DNA from: Craterostigma plantagineum
Taxonomy: Eukaryota; Streptophyta; Magnoliopsida; Lamiales; Linderniaceae
Assembly (NCBI GenBank): GCA_027422505.1
Contig: JAPQWV010000002.1
Location: 22,856,501 to 22,920,500, forward strand
Direction: 5' to 3'
Length of the DNA: 64,000 bases
In this document: in pieces, positions 46,410 through 57,570 of the stretch
Layout: each line of letters starts with the position of its first letter
Numbering within the stretch: position 1 is the stretch's first letter
The notes under the pieces: model-generated
Database searches by the model: none
What the model was told of the DNA's origin: nothing
Seen by the model: only the letters and a program-made list of their open reading frames with translations
Position numbers and translations under genes: made by a program

Positions 46410-49208
46410 TCAGCTCACTGATGTTTTTGTATTTATATGCTCAATGCGCACTAATTCTTTCTCTACCATATCTCTCAGAATATGATGCCTAATATCTATA
46501 TGCTTGGTACGTGAATGCTGAATAGGGTTAGAGATGTTGATGGCACTAAGGTTATCGCAATACATAAGAATGGACTCACTCTCTAAACCATAGTCACACA
46601 ACATGCTATTTAACCACATAAGCTGAGTACAACAGCTACATATTCAGACTCAGCTGTAGACAATGACACATAACTTTGTTTTTTACTATACCAAGACACA
46701 AGATTATTACCTAGGAAGAAACAACCGCCACTTGTGCTCTTGCGGTCATCTTCGTCGCCTGCCCAATCAGCATCGCTATATCCTACAAGATTCGTGTAGT
46801 ATCTTTCGAGAACCATAACCCTATAATACACCAACCACTCACATATCTTAAGATTCTCTTCACAACATTTAAATCGGAAATTTTTGGCTCAGCCTGATAT
46901 CTAGCGCAAACACAAACACTAAACATAATATCTGGTCTACTCGCTGAAAGATATAAAAGACTGCCTTTCATGTAACGATACAATGTGGGGTCAACATTTT
47001 GTCTAACATTATCTTTACTTACCTTGTGTTGAACCCATCGGTGTTTTCATTACCTTGGCAGTATCTATCCCAAATTTCTTCGCTGTGTTTTCCGCATACT
47101 TCTCATTGGACATGAAAATACCGTCGTTGCTTTGCTTAATCTGCAGGCCTAAAAAATGTTAGCTCACCAATCATACTCATTTCGAAAGTAGAGCTCATAG
47201 CATATACGAATTTTTCTAACATGGATTGAGAACTAGAGCCAAAGACAATATCATCTACATAAATTTGGGCTATCAAAATATCAGAACCAACTCTTTTTAC
47301 AAAGAGTGTTCGATCCGCTTCACCTCGCACGAACCCAAACTCAAGTAGGAACGTCGTCAACCTTCCATACCAGGCTCAAGGTGCTTACTTCAGGCCATAG
47401 AGCGCTTTATGCAACTTAAAACCATAATTAGGAAGACGTGGATCTTCAAATTCTTTAGACTGCTCAACATAAATTTCTTTATCTATAGAACCATTCAAGA
47501 ACGTAGCCTTAACATCCATTTGATGTAAAGTAATGTTGAGCCAACATGCAATAGCAAGCAATACCCTAATCGATTCAAGTCTAGCAACGGTGGCAAATGT
47601 CTCATCAGAATCAATTTTCTCGACTTGTGTATAGCCTTGGGCAACTAGACGCGCTTTATTCTAACTACTCTACCTTGCTCGTCGGACTTATTCTTAAAAA
47701 TCCACTTAGTACCTATGACATTAATGTCTGTCGGTCGTGGAACCAAGATCCATACTTGATTTTTCTCGAATTGCAACAATTCCTCTTGCATGGCATTGAT
47801 CCAAAAACTGTCCTTGAGAATTCAAGAACGTTTTTGGCTCAATTTCAGATACAAAACAGTTAAAGCGTACCTTGTTGTATACGGAGTTCTTGCATATATT
47901 TCTGACCATTGACTTGTAGTTTTTTCGTGGCTTGTCTCTGATTTTCATTCCTTCGTCCAGATCCCCGATGATTAGGTCAGTGGGGTGGTATTTCTGTATC
48001 TTAGGTGGGGGATCTTTCGAACTTCACTAGGTCCAGCCTCATCAGTCTGTTCAGGTGCATATGGTGAGTCAGATGTTGGCTGAACATTTTCCTCCACATT
48101 AACCTCTGTCTCACTAGCAGCTTGAATAACATCTGAAATATCAACTTGTGGAGCATTTCTACTTAGGTCACTAGCATCATCAGAAACTATATAATAGATT
48201 CCTGAACAGATTTTAATCGCAAGTTGTACACTCGATAAGCACGACTATTCGAAGAGTAACCTAGAAAGATGCATTTATCACTTTTAGAATCGAACTTAGT
48301 CAAGTATTCACGATCATTCAACATGTCCCAAAGAGATGGAAATACTTGACAATCGGCTTTTTCCCATTCAACAATTCATACGAAGTCATTTTCGTACCGA
48401 TTAGATATATGACATGCGGTATGCAAAGCTTCAGCCCAAAAATGCTTAGAAATACTCTTAGAATGTAGCATAACACGTGTCATTTCTTGCAATGTCCTAT
48501 TCTTCCTTTCGGCCACCCCATTTTGTTGGGCGCCTTAGGAGATAACTCATGAATGATACCTTTCCTATCACAGAATTCATCGAACAATTGATTCTCAAAT
48601 TCCCCGACCATGATCAGTCCCAATATGAAATATAGGAGCACTGAAATTATTCTTAACCATAACACAGAATGTTTTGAAAAAATCGAACAACTTAGATTTT
48701 TCCTTAAGAAAGTAAATCCATGCATATCTAGAGTAATCATCACCGAGCACATAAGTATATTTCCTACCACCAATACTATCTACTTCCACCGGACCCATCA
48801 AATCCATGTGAATAAGCTGAAAACAATGAGCAGTTTTAAAATGTTGGGCAACATGTTGGTCAACATTATGGCTACCATGCACTTGCTTACCCTTCAAACA
48901 TGACTCACAAACAACCTTACCAAACTCCTTAAGCTTTGGAGTGCCTCTGATCGCGTCGTGTTTGATAAGTTGCTCCAGCGTTCGGTAGTTGACATGACCC
49001 AGTTTGTAATGCCAAAGGATGACATCGTCTTCGGCCTTCGAGAGTTGGCACACGTCCTTCGAATTGGATTTGTCTCCGACTAAGTAGCAGTTATCGCTCG
49101 ATCATTTACCTGCCATAACTCGAACACCATTGCTGTTAAAAACCTCACAACATCCCTTATTAAATCTTACCTCCAGGTCGTCGTCGCAAAGTTGGCTTAT
49201 GCTAATCA
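46410..49208 (-). pseudogene. Outer Copia pol: integrase, RT, RNase H pieces
   Basis: GAG pre-integrase: VILWHYKLGHVNYRTLEQL (about 49010-49030). Integrase: DLMGPVEVDSIGGRKYTYVL and DDYSRYAWIYFLKEKSKL (49053-48595), with a frame break before HIGTDHG, then FDEFCDRKGI. RT: FLLEFGFVRGEADRTLFVKR and IYVDDIVFGSSSQ (47360-47136). RNase [31 protein letters not shown] (46834-46610) and HSRTKHIDIRHHILRD (46619-46410). Frame changes separate every block. Confidence 0.88.
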
Positions 49209-49212
49209 GATT

Positions 49213-49511
49213 TGTTAGGATATTTGTAGTGTCCTCTAATTATTTAAGTCTTGGGTCTATATTTCTTATTATGAGTTGTAGTAGTTTGGGGAGACAATCT
49301 GTATTTAGTAAGAGTTTGGTACTTGGGCATTAATATACCAAAGAGTTGTGGTATATAAAGCCCATAATTACCCTTGTTAGGGTTTATCAAAAGAAATTGT
49401 CTTTGAAGCCGCTCTCGTTAAACACACACGAACACACACTACAAGGTGCTTCATACGCTTTGATCTTTCTAATAATCTTTTGATCCTTGTTTGGTAACAA
49501 GTGGACCAACA
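49213..49511 (+). repeat. 5' LTR of the 14.1-kb element
   Basis: 299 bp, TGTTAGGATATTTG...GTGGACCAACA. It is 33 bp longer than its partner, because the 5' copy has extra sequence (TTAAGTCTTGGGTCTATA region, about 49240-49285). Confidence 0.92.
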
Positions 49512-49839
49512 AGCGGTATCAGAGCAAACGTGGATCGATCTTAAAGATTTGAATCCAGTTTCGTTCGATTCCGACAAGATTTGAAAGAACAATCGCTCAA
49601 AAAAAATTTCGATTGTTCTGGAGTTTTTGGATGTTTTAAATCGCTTTTAACTGCAATTTGTGAGAAAAATCGTAAATGATAACGGTTCTGTTCTTTTTCA
49701 TCGATTTCAGTAAAGTTTCAGTTCGATTTGAAAGAAAAAATCGAGTCTGAAATTTTTTTATCTGGGTCTGTTCTTCACTTTCGGGTAAAATTATCACACA
49801 ACTTTTCATAATTTGAAGGATTCGACGAAATGTTTTGAT

Positions 49840-50440
49840 TTTGCAACGAATCGCCCGGTTAAAGGCTCGGGGAATTTCAGTCTCTAAGACTAAATCGCCC
49901 GACCTTCCTTCCTTAGAGAAAATCGTTCGATTTCGTAAATCGTCCGACTACATTGTAGCTAACATGAAATTCTCTTCAAAATCACCAAGCATCAGTTTCA
50001 TGTAAATCGCCCGACTCTCAGAACGACCGATTGAATACGATCGATTTCGATTAAATCGCCCGATTGACTCATCTCTTTCAAGTCGCCCGATTTCAGTTTC
50101 TAGGTTTAGTCCATCGAATCGTCCTATTTCTCCTTCAAACCAAAGTTTACCGAATCAAACCAATTAGTTTTTCAATTGCCCAAAAGCTTGTGTCGCCCGA
50201 TTAAAATTTTTTACACTTTTGATCGATTTTAAAGTTTAAGGACCAAATCGAACGAAATCCTCTATTACCCTATTTCATCCACGATTCGACTAATTATATT
50301 TGAAAGTACCTATCGGCCGATTCAGTGTTAGACTCATCCGAGTAATTTAGAATCTTAAATCGACCGATCATCAGTCTATCTAAGTAAAGTCGCGCGAAAC
50401 CTGAAACTATTTTACTAAAGTCGACCGATTTTGATCACTT
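49840..50440 (+). repeat. TCGCCCGATT-motif leader upstream of gag
   Basis: Between the primer-binding site and gag, the word CGCCCGATT occurs exactly at about 50057, 50084 and 50201. At least eight close variants are present (for example CGCCCGACT, CGACCGATT, CGTCCGACT). They are spaced irregularly, so this is not a simple tandem repeat. Confidence 0.8.
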
Positions 50441-50588
50441 TAGAATTGCATCACCCAAACCATAAACTATTTAAAATTTTGTTTTATTTCCAAACTTGAC
50501 TATAATTGTTCGAAGCTAACTTTTCATTTCACAAATCACTTCCACGTAACGATCACTACCAAACAATAACAAATGGACTTCCTTAGCT

Positions 50589-51660
50589 ATGGGAAGCGAT
50601 GCCCGTGTACCAGTTTTGAGACGTGGGGATTTCGGAGTCTGGAGAAGCAGATTTCTCAACTTTCTTGAAATAAAGGACAATGGCGAGGACATTATCGAGT
50701 CCCTTGAGAAGGGACCACAAGAAGTCTGGGTCACAGTCCGTGGTGATGATACAGTCACCCCAGCAGTTCAAGGAGGCAGAATGCTCAAATCTCCTTCGCA
50801 ATACACTGATGCAGAAAAGAAACGAGCTAAAGCAGATCTTCTGGCAAGAAACTATCTGATGCAAGCGTTGCCAAATGACATACTGATCCAAGTCGACAGC
50901 TTGCCAACTGCTAAAGCAATGTGGGATGAAGTCGCAAAATTAATGCAAGGAATAGAGAGTGGAATAAGAGCTAAGAAAGCCAATACCCTGGCAGCATATG
51001 ACTCCTTCAAGGCCAAGCCCGATGAACAAATTGGTGAGACCTACAACAGGTTCATGGGCCTTGTGAACGAACTAAGGAAGATAAGCATCATTAAAACAAC
51101 ATGGAACTCAACGTCAAATTTCTCACCTCACTGCATCCAGAATGGAAAAGAGTCACCACACACTTCAGGCTTAATAAGGACCTTGACCAAATTGACATTC
51201 ACAGCATTTATGAAAGTCTCGAGCAGCATAGTGACTATGTTCTTGAAGAAATCGGAGATAAGAAGGGTAAGGCAGTGATAGACCCTATTGCCCTAGTAAC
51301 AGTCACTCTTAAAACAAGCACAAAATCTGCAAAGAATAAGTCTGCTAAGTCGTCTAGTCCATTAGACAGTGAAGACTCCGAATCAGAATTAGATCCGCAA
51401 TTTAAAGACCGAGAAACATGTGGCTTACATAACAAAAAATGGCCAAACAGTACTTGAAGAAGTCATCATCATCTGCCAATAGACAAAGTGTCTCGTCAAG
51501 CTCCAAACAGCCACCAAACCTTTCCAACAGCCCGACAATAGGAATGACTCTGAAGCTAGCAAATGTTTCAATTAGGGAAAGCCTGGCCACTTTGCTAGAG
51601 CCTGTTACCTTCCCAAGAAGAAGGATGGGGAATACTACACCAGAAAACTTCAGTTGATCA
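50589..51660 (+). pseudogene. 14.1-kb element gag (UBN2-type with zinc knuckle), frameshifted
   Basis: The frame from MGSDARVPVLRRGDFGVWRS carries ALPNDILIQVDSLPTAKAMW and ETYNRFMGLVNELRKI. After a frame change near 51095 it continues KFLTSLHPEWKRVTTHFRLN and YVLEEIGDKKGKA. A knuckle GKPGHFARACYLPKKK lies near 51577-51624, with a stop where the knuckle normally begins. The Met at 50589 is chosen because the ATG at 50573 is in another frame that stops early. Confidence 0.85.
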
Positions 51661-51699
51661 AACAAAAGAAATTTGGAGTTGCATTGATGCTGAACAAGA

Positions 51700-53640
51700 T
51701 CACTGGCTAGACGACACGTCTAAAAGTGAGACAGAGAAGATAGCCCTAATGGCTCTGGTGGAAGAAGGTCACTCTAAACAAAAGGGCCTGGAAGCTAATG
51801 CTGATACTGAGGACAATGAGCTGTCTTCAGGAAAGGAGGTAGAATCTCTTAACCATAGACTATACTCTCAACTTCAAGAAAAATAAGCGATACTTCAAAA
51901 TGAACTTAAATACTTCAGGTCAGCAGAAGTGAAGTTAGCTAATACATTAGAAATTCTAGATACGACCCTTGAAGAAGTAAGTAGATAGAAACTTGCTTGG
52001 CTGACTCGAGAGCCAACTTAGCTAAATCTGAATCAAAAGTTAATGACTTACAAGCTCGTTTTGACAATAATTATGCATGTCTACTTAAGCAATTACGAGA
52101 TAATAACAACCTAGATTGTATGCTAAAAGTAGCGCTGTCGAAAATTGATAGTCGTGACCTAGAAATAGAAGGTTTGAAAACACAGGTTAGTGAGCTAAAG
52201 GCCAAATGGACAACTAGCGAATTACTAAAACATGCCAATTCGAAATTTTAAGCAAAGAACGCGTAAAGTTATATGCTAAGATTAAGAAGCTAGAGGACTT
52301 ACTTACTAAGAGAGGACAAACATATAGAACGGTCTTCTTGAATAAGCCTAGAGACATAGAATTCTATGACCCACGTGAAGGATTAGGTTTCAATCCAGAC
52401 TCTATCCCAATATAAAGAAACCTCTACCTCTCTATGATGTTAGTTTCTTCGGATTAAATTTCCCTTGTCTGATGCCTTTTACGAGCTCATCTGCAAATGC
52501 GCTAGAAAAGAAAAAGAGAAATAGAAAGGATCGGGCCGAAATCTCTTTTAACTATGAAGAATTGAACAATAGTTACAAGACAAGGGAGATACCGTTGTCT
52601 GATCCTGATGACTATTTACCTATCTATACGCCTTCATCTGAAGGAGTAGGTGTCGAAAAACCAAATACCTCTAATGCATATATACCAGCGATAATCAGAG
52701 AAATATCTGACTTGCGATCAAATCTGGAGTCTGAAAGGATAACGTTCCAGATATAGAATGAAATACTGCTTAGTATAATTTCCTCACTAGAAAAACAAAT
52801 CGACATTAGCAGAACTACAGTCTCGACTCTAGAGTCAGAAAAGATAACATTCCAAGTAGAGAATGAAATCCTATTAAGTATAATTTCCTCCCTCGAGAAT
52901 CAAATCGACATCTGCATAGCTTTAGCCTCTCTACAAACTCCTTTAGTCAAATCTCAAATATCCATCCCCACCAACACTAGGACGAAAATAAAGCAGATTG
53001 CATCTGGTAAATCCAAGCTTACTAACTCATCCTTGCATGTGTTTACAGACAATTCTCTAAATAAGAAAGGGAAGAAGAAAGCCACAGGAGACAGTCTACC
53101 AAAGAACGATGTCGCTTACTCCCCTAGAAAGAAGCAACCCGTTGATTTTGAAGTGTCTAGTTCTAATTTGTGTAATAGGCATCAAGTGTGTGCAGTTGAA
53201 CCTCCATCTATTATTCTTAAGCCTGTAAAGACTACTAAGCATCGTAACTTCTTCTCCAGCCATAATGATGCTCTTATCTTGAATGCTCAATACCAATTAG
53301 CAAATGCCAAATTGACTAAGGCAACATCATCACCTTCTCCTAAAACCTGACAAAGAAAAGGGCATGTTGACAAAACAAAGTCCCATAAAACTGAAACGAA
53401 AGCCAAAGCTATAGGAATGCGAAGCATATGGGTTACAAAACAAGAACTTAGAGCGTGGACAAATCTATGTCATCCTCTAGGAGTTAGGAAGATTTGGGTC
53501 ACTAAGAAACCATTTAGAGTCCTAGATAAATCTAGCGCTGACTTTAGAAATAGACCTGTAAGAAGGTCATACGTAGACTATAAAACTAATAAGGGAGGAA
53601 CCATCCTTAAATGGGTACCTAAATCCCATTAGTTCATTTA
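51700..53640 (+). pseudogene. Gag C-terminal extension with coiled-coil-like segments, broken
   Basis: Open pieces at 51997-52251 (LAKSESKVNDLQARFDNNYA, IDSRDLEIEGLKTQVSELKA), 52472-52756 and 53033-53350 read as heptad-rich and then basic sequence. They sit between the zinc knuckle and the protease, where Sirevirus-like elements carry a long gag tail. A segment of about 88 bp is tandemly duplicated (52724-52811 and 52828-52914). Several stops interrupt it. Confidence 0.65.
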
Positions 53641-53991
53641 GCAGATCCGTCATGTGTGGATACTTGATTCTGGTTGCTCTACACACATGACTGCAAGAAA
53701 ATAGCTATTGGCAACTACAGCGAACGCTTCGGTGGAAATCCGCGGTTTGGGAACAATCACGTGGCCCCTATCTTAGAACATGTGGACCTAATACATGACA
53801 ACCTAACGATCAAGGAGGTTTCATACATCGAGGGTCTTAGTCACAATCTCTTCAGCATATGTCAATTTTGCGACAGACGACTAAAAGTTCACTTCCATGC
53901 TGAGGGGTGCAGCATTACTGATAAGGGAGGTAGAGAACTTCTCAGTGGAACAAGGTCGATGAATCTCTACACCATCAATTTGAAGACTACT

Positions 53992-54449
53992 TGTAACATT
54001 CCGTTCCAGACCGGGTGTCACTGTAGCATCATCCCGGCGGGACCTATGGGGTTGGACCCACCACACTCCGACTGATAGTCTGGCCCCGCTGTATCACCAC
54101 TAACCATCTAGCATGCTTCGCACTGCACGCACCCTGAGCTACTTCCCAGGGGGTCACCCATCCCAAGATTACTCCAAGTCAAGCACACTTAACTTTGAAG
54201 TTCTTATAGGCGGACTCCCGAAAAGGTAAGTCGACCTTGGTGATATGAGTAGTACTATCAATTCCCTTATACGATTCTTAGCCTGACACGTCCACACATT
54301 GTCAGTCTCAGTATCCCCTCTCATTAGGGTGTCGGATCGGTTCGTTCACGTACCCCTTTGCCTAGAAGCATGCCAGGAGTCGCTCCTTGTCCGTGCACCT
54401 CTCTGGCACCGGCGATCACTCCCCGCCCTCATCGCCTCCGGGAGTCACA
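53992..54449. mobile_element. Cassandra-type TRIM (probably solo LTR) carrying a 5S rRNA-like segment
   Basis: Flanked by a 5-bp target duplication CTACT (53987-53991, 54450-54454) inside the Copia pol text. The ends TGTAACATTCC and, inverted, TGTGACTCCCG give TG...CA. On the minus strand, 54130-54205 reads GTTAAGTGTGCTTGAC and GGGATGGGTGACCCCCTGGG. This closely follows plant 5S rRNA (GTTAAGCGTGCTTGGG, GGATGGGTGACCTCCTGGG), including its internal polymerase III promoter boxes. Cassandra is the known plant TRIM family with 5S sequence in its LTR. 458 bp is somewhat longer than the Cassandra LTRs I remember, and no internal region or second LTR is evident. Confidence 0.85.
54130..54205 (-). ncRNA. 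5S rRNA-like segment within the Cassandra LTR
   Basis: It covers roughly the 3' two thirds of 5S rRNA, from the AGAACTTC/GTTAAG region through the GGGATGGGTGACCCCCTGGG box to CTGGGAAGTAGC. A 5S gene proper would show the GGGTGCGATCATACC start, which is absent. I read this as a transposon-borne copy, not a ribosomal gene. Confidence 0.8.
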
Positions 54450-57439
54450 CTACTCGGCCTTCGTCAAAACTCTGTCTCATGACAAAGAGCTCAATTCAAC
54501 AAAGTTATCTTTGGCATCAAAGACTGTCCCACCTCAACTTCAAAACACTGAATAAGCTACACATAACAAGCTAGTTAATGGACTACCGGCCTTGAAGTAT
54601 CACAAGGAACACCTTTGCAGTGCTTGTGAATTGGGGAAATGAAAAGAGCATCACACAAGACAAAGCTAGTAGCTTCAACTTCTCGACCACTAGAACTATT
54701 ACACATGGATCTATGTAGACCCATGAGAATACAAAGCATCAATGGACGAAAATACATTCTGGTGATCGTGGACGATTTCTCTAGATATACATGGACAAGA
54801 TTCCTTAGGACGAAAGGTGAGACTCTAGAATTGATCAGAGACTGTGAAGAAAACTCATAACTCACTAGAATGCAATGTTCAAGTGATTAGAACTGACAAC
54901 GGTACCGAGTTCAAGAATCAACTGCTTGACAACTTCTACTTATCACTTGGAATCTCAGAGCAAGTCTCAGCAGATAGGACACCCCAACAGAATGGAGTCG
55001 TGGAAAGAAGGAATCGCATTCTGGTTGAAGCAGCTCACACAATGCTAATCCAATCAAAACTTCCTCATTTTCTCTGGGCCGAAGCAGTAAATACAGCGTG
55101 CTTCCCCCAAAATAGAACAAGCATTCACAACGATTCGAGAAAACTCCATACGAGCTCATCAACAAAAGAATGCCCAATATCGGATTTATTCGAGGTTTTG
55201 GCTGCAAATGCTTCGTTCTAAATGATAAAGAAGATCGAGGAAAATTTAATCCTAAAGCAGTCAAAGGGTTCATTGGATATTCTTCCAAGGCATACATAGT
55301 TTACTTCCCACAAAAGCGAACCGTCATGGAAAGTGCAAATGTTACGTTTTATGAATCGCCATCTATCGCTTCTGAACAGATAAGTCCAGAACCTGGATTC
55401 ATAAGAGTGTTAACATAAGATCAACATAACTCTCCAACCAAGGAAAGACCAGCTACGTCTCAGATATTTGATGAAGACGAACTGAATCTCCTGTTTGATC
55501 AATTATATCTATGCCCTCGCCCACAATTAAATGATACATCAGTTCCATCTATACACAATTCAACTGAGACTGATGAGATGACTTCAAGTACCCAACTTCA
55601 AGTTCCCACTAATCCTCGGGACATCCACAATGAAGATGTAGAGAATGCTCCGTCAGATAATTCAAGATCAAACCCCATTGAGATCTCTAGTACCGACGAA
55701 ACTGAAACTAATGTGGAACTTAACGATGCGGAATCGAGTCAACCACTTCCTCACACAAGGAAATGAACTAGAGCTCACCCAACTTCTCAAATAATCGGAG
55801 ATCCAAATCAAGGAATAATCACACGCTCCCAACAATAAACGAGAATTTATATGACTGCTTTCTAAGTCAAAGCGAACCAAGTAAGATCGAAGATGCATTA
55901 GCTGATCCAGACTGAATACAAGCCATGCAGGAAGAAATCAATCAATTTGAGCGACTCAAAGTATGGAGATTAGTCACAGGACCACCGAGCAAAACAATTA
56001 TAGGAACTAAGTGGGTTTTCAAGAACAAAAGAGATGAAGATGGAATCGTCATTCGGAACAAGGCCCGATTGGTGGCGAAGAGCTACAATCAGCAAGAAGG
56101 AATTGACTACGATGAAACCTTTGCCGCCGTTGCTCGAATTGAGGCCATCCGACTCTTTCTTGTTTATGCTGCTCACAAAAAACTTTACTGTTTACCAGAT
56201 CGACGTCAAGACAGCCTTCCTAAACGGGGTCTTGAAAGAAGAAGTCTACGTGGCACAACCTGCAGGCTTTGTGAGAACCTTGACTATGTGTACTTCCTAG
56301 AGAAGGCTCTCTACGGACTTAAACAAGCCCCGCGAGCTTGGTACGAGGTACTCTCTGATTTTTTGATCAAGTCAGGGTAACAGGGTAGATCGACACAACC
56401 TCTTCATCAAAAGACATAAATCAGGAATTCTCCTCGTTCCGATATATTTTGATGATATTATCGTTGGGTCCCCAAATCCAAGATTGTGCAAAGAATTTGG
56501 CGATTTAATAAAGACAAAGTTCGAAATGAGCATGATGGGATAACTCAATTCTTTCTTGAACTCCAAGTTAAACAACTTCCAGAAGGCATCTTTATTAACC
56601 AATCAAAATACATCCACGACATACTCAAGAAGTACAACTTGATAATTCTACTACGGAGAACACTCCAATGTCCCCTTCCTGCAAACTAGACTCGGACCCA
56701 AATGGAAAGCCAATCAATCCAACCACATATTGGGGAATCATCGGATCGCTAATGTATCTCACAGCCAGTAGACCTGACTTTGTGTTCTCCACATGCCTAT
56801 GTGCTCGTTTTCAAGCCAATCCAAAGGAGTCACACATGCTAGCATTGAAGAGAATAATGAAGTATCTCAAAGGAACCCCGACACTTGGATTATGGTATCC
56901 TAAGAACTCAAATTGTCAATTACTTGGTTATAGTGACGCAGACTTTGCAGTATATAAGATGGACAGGAAAAGTACATATGGAGGTCTACAATTCTTAGGT
57001 GATAAACTAGTAAGTTGGTTATCTAAGAAGCAAAATTGTGTTTCCACCTCCACTGCCGAAGCGAAGTACGTTGCTGCGGCCAGTTGCTGCTCTCAAATCC
57101 TGTGGTTGCGAACACAACTACAGGATTACGGGTTTGATTTCAACAATATTCCTATGCGACTCAAAGAGCGCCATAGTCATTACTTGTAACCCCGTTCACC
57201 ATTCTCGCACAAAGCACATAGATTTTAGGTATCACTTTATAAAAGACCATGTGGAGAAGGGCACAATTGCCATGTACTTCGTAAATACCAAGGTTCACTT
57301 GGCTGACCTATTTACAAAGGCCTTGGATGAAACACGATTTCATTTCCTTGTATCTGAGTTAGGCATGCTGAATCGCGAACCTTAGGAAGTCTCTCTCCAC
57401 GAAGTCTTTTGTAAAGTGTATTTGGTGTCTTATTTTTTA

Positions 57440-57570
57440 GGGGAAGCTTCTTTGACTAAATTAAGGGGGAGTTTGATATTTTATATGCTTAAGTTGAGGG
57501 GGAGTTTTTAGTAAGTCTTACTCTAATCTAGGGGGAGCTTCAGAACGATATGCATAAGTTGAGGGGGAGT
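57440..57570 (+). repeat. Multiple polypurine-tract-like AGGGGGAG repeats after pol
   Basis: AAGGGGGAG, GAGGGGGAG, TAGGGGGAG and GAGGGGGAG occur at about 57463, 57495, 57530 and 57562, two of them inside the longer word ATGC(T/A)TAAGTTGAGGGGGAG. Clusters of polypurine-like words between pol and the 3' LTR are a Sirevirus trait. Confidence 0.8.

Larger units (their letters stand above)
53655..57385 (+). pseudogene. 14.1-kb element pol: protease, integrase, RT, RNase H, broken
   Basis: Protease: WILDSGCSTHMTARK (53658-53702). Post-protease text: VSYIEGLSHNLFSICQFCDR (about 53820). A Cassandra-type insertion then interrupts (53992-54449). GAG pre-integrase LWHQRLSHLNFKTLNKL follows at about 54510. 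Integrase: IVDDFSRYTW, RTDNGTEFKNQLL and [50 protein letters not shown] and a catalytic box YFDD (56445-56456) where YVDD is usual. RNase H: YSDADFAVY, STAEAKYVAAASC and DLFTKALDETRFHF, ending at 57385. Frameshifts and stops separate the parts. Confidence 0.9.

Noticed and set aside
54130..54205. A 5S ribosomal RNA gene
   Set aside because: Only part of 5S is present, its start is missing, and it sits inside a TG...CA LTR with its own target duplication, so it is a Cassandra-type transposon segment.
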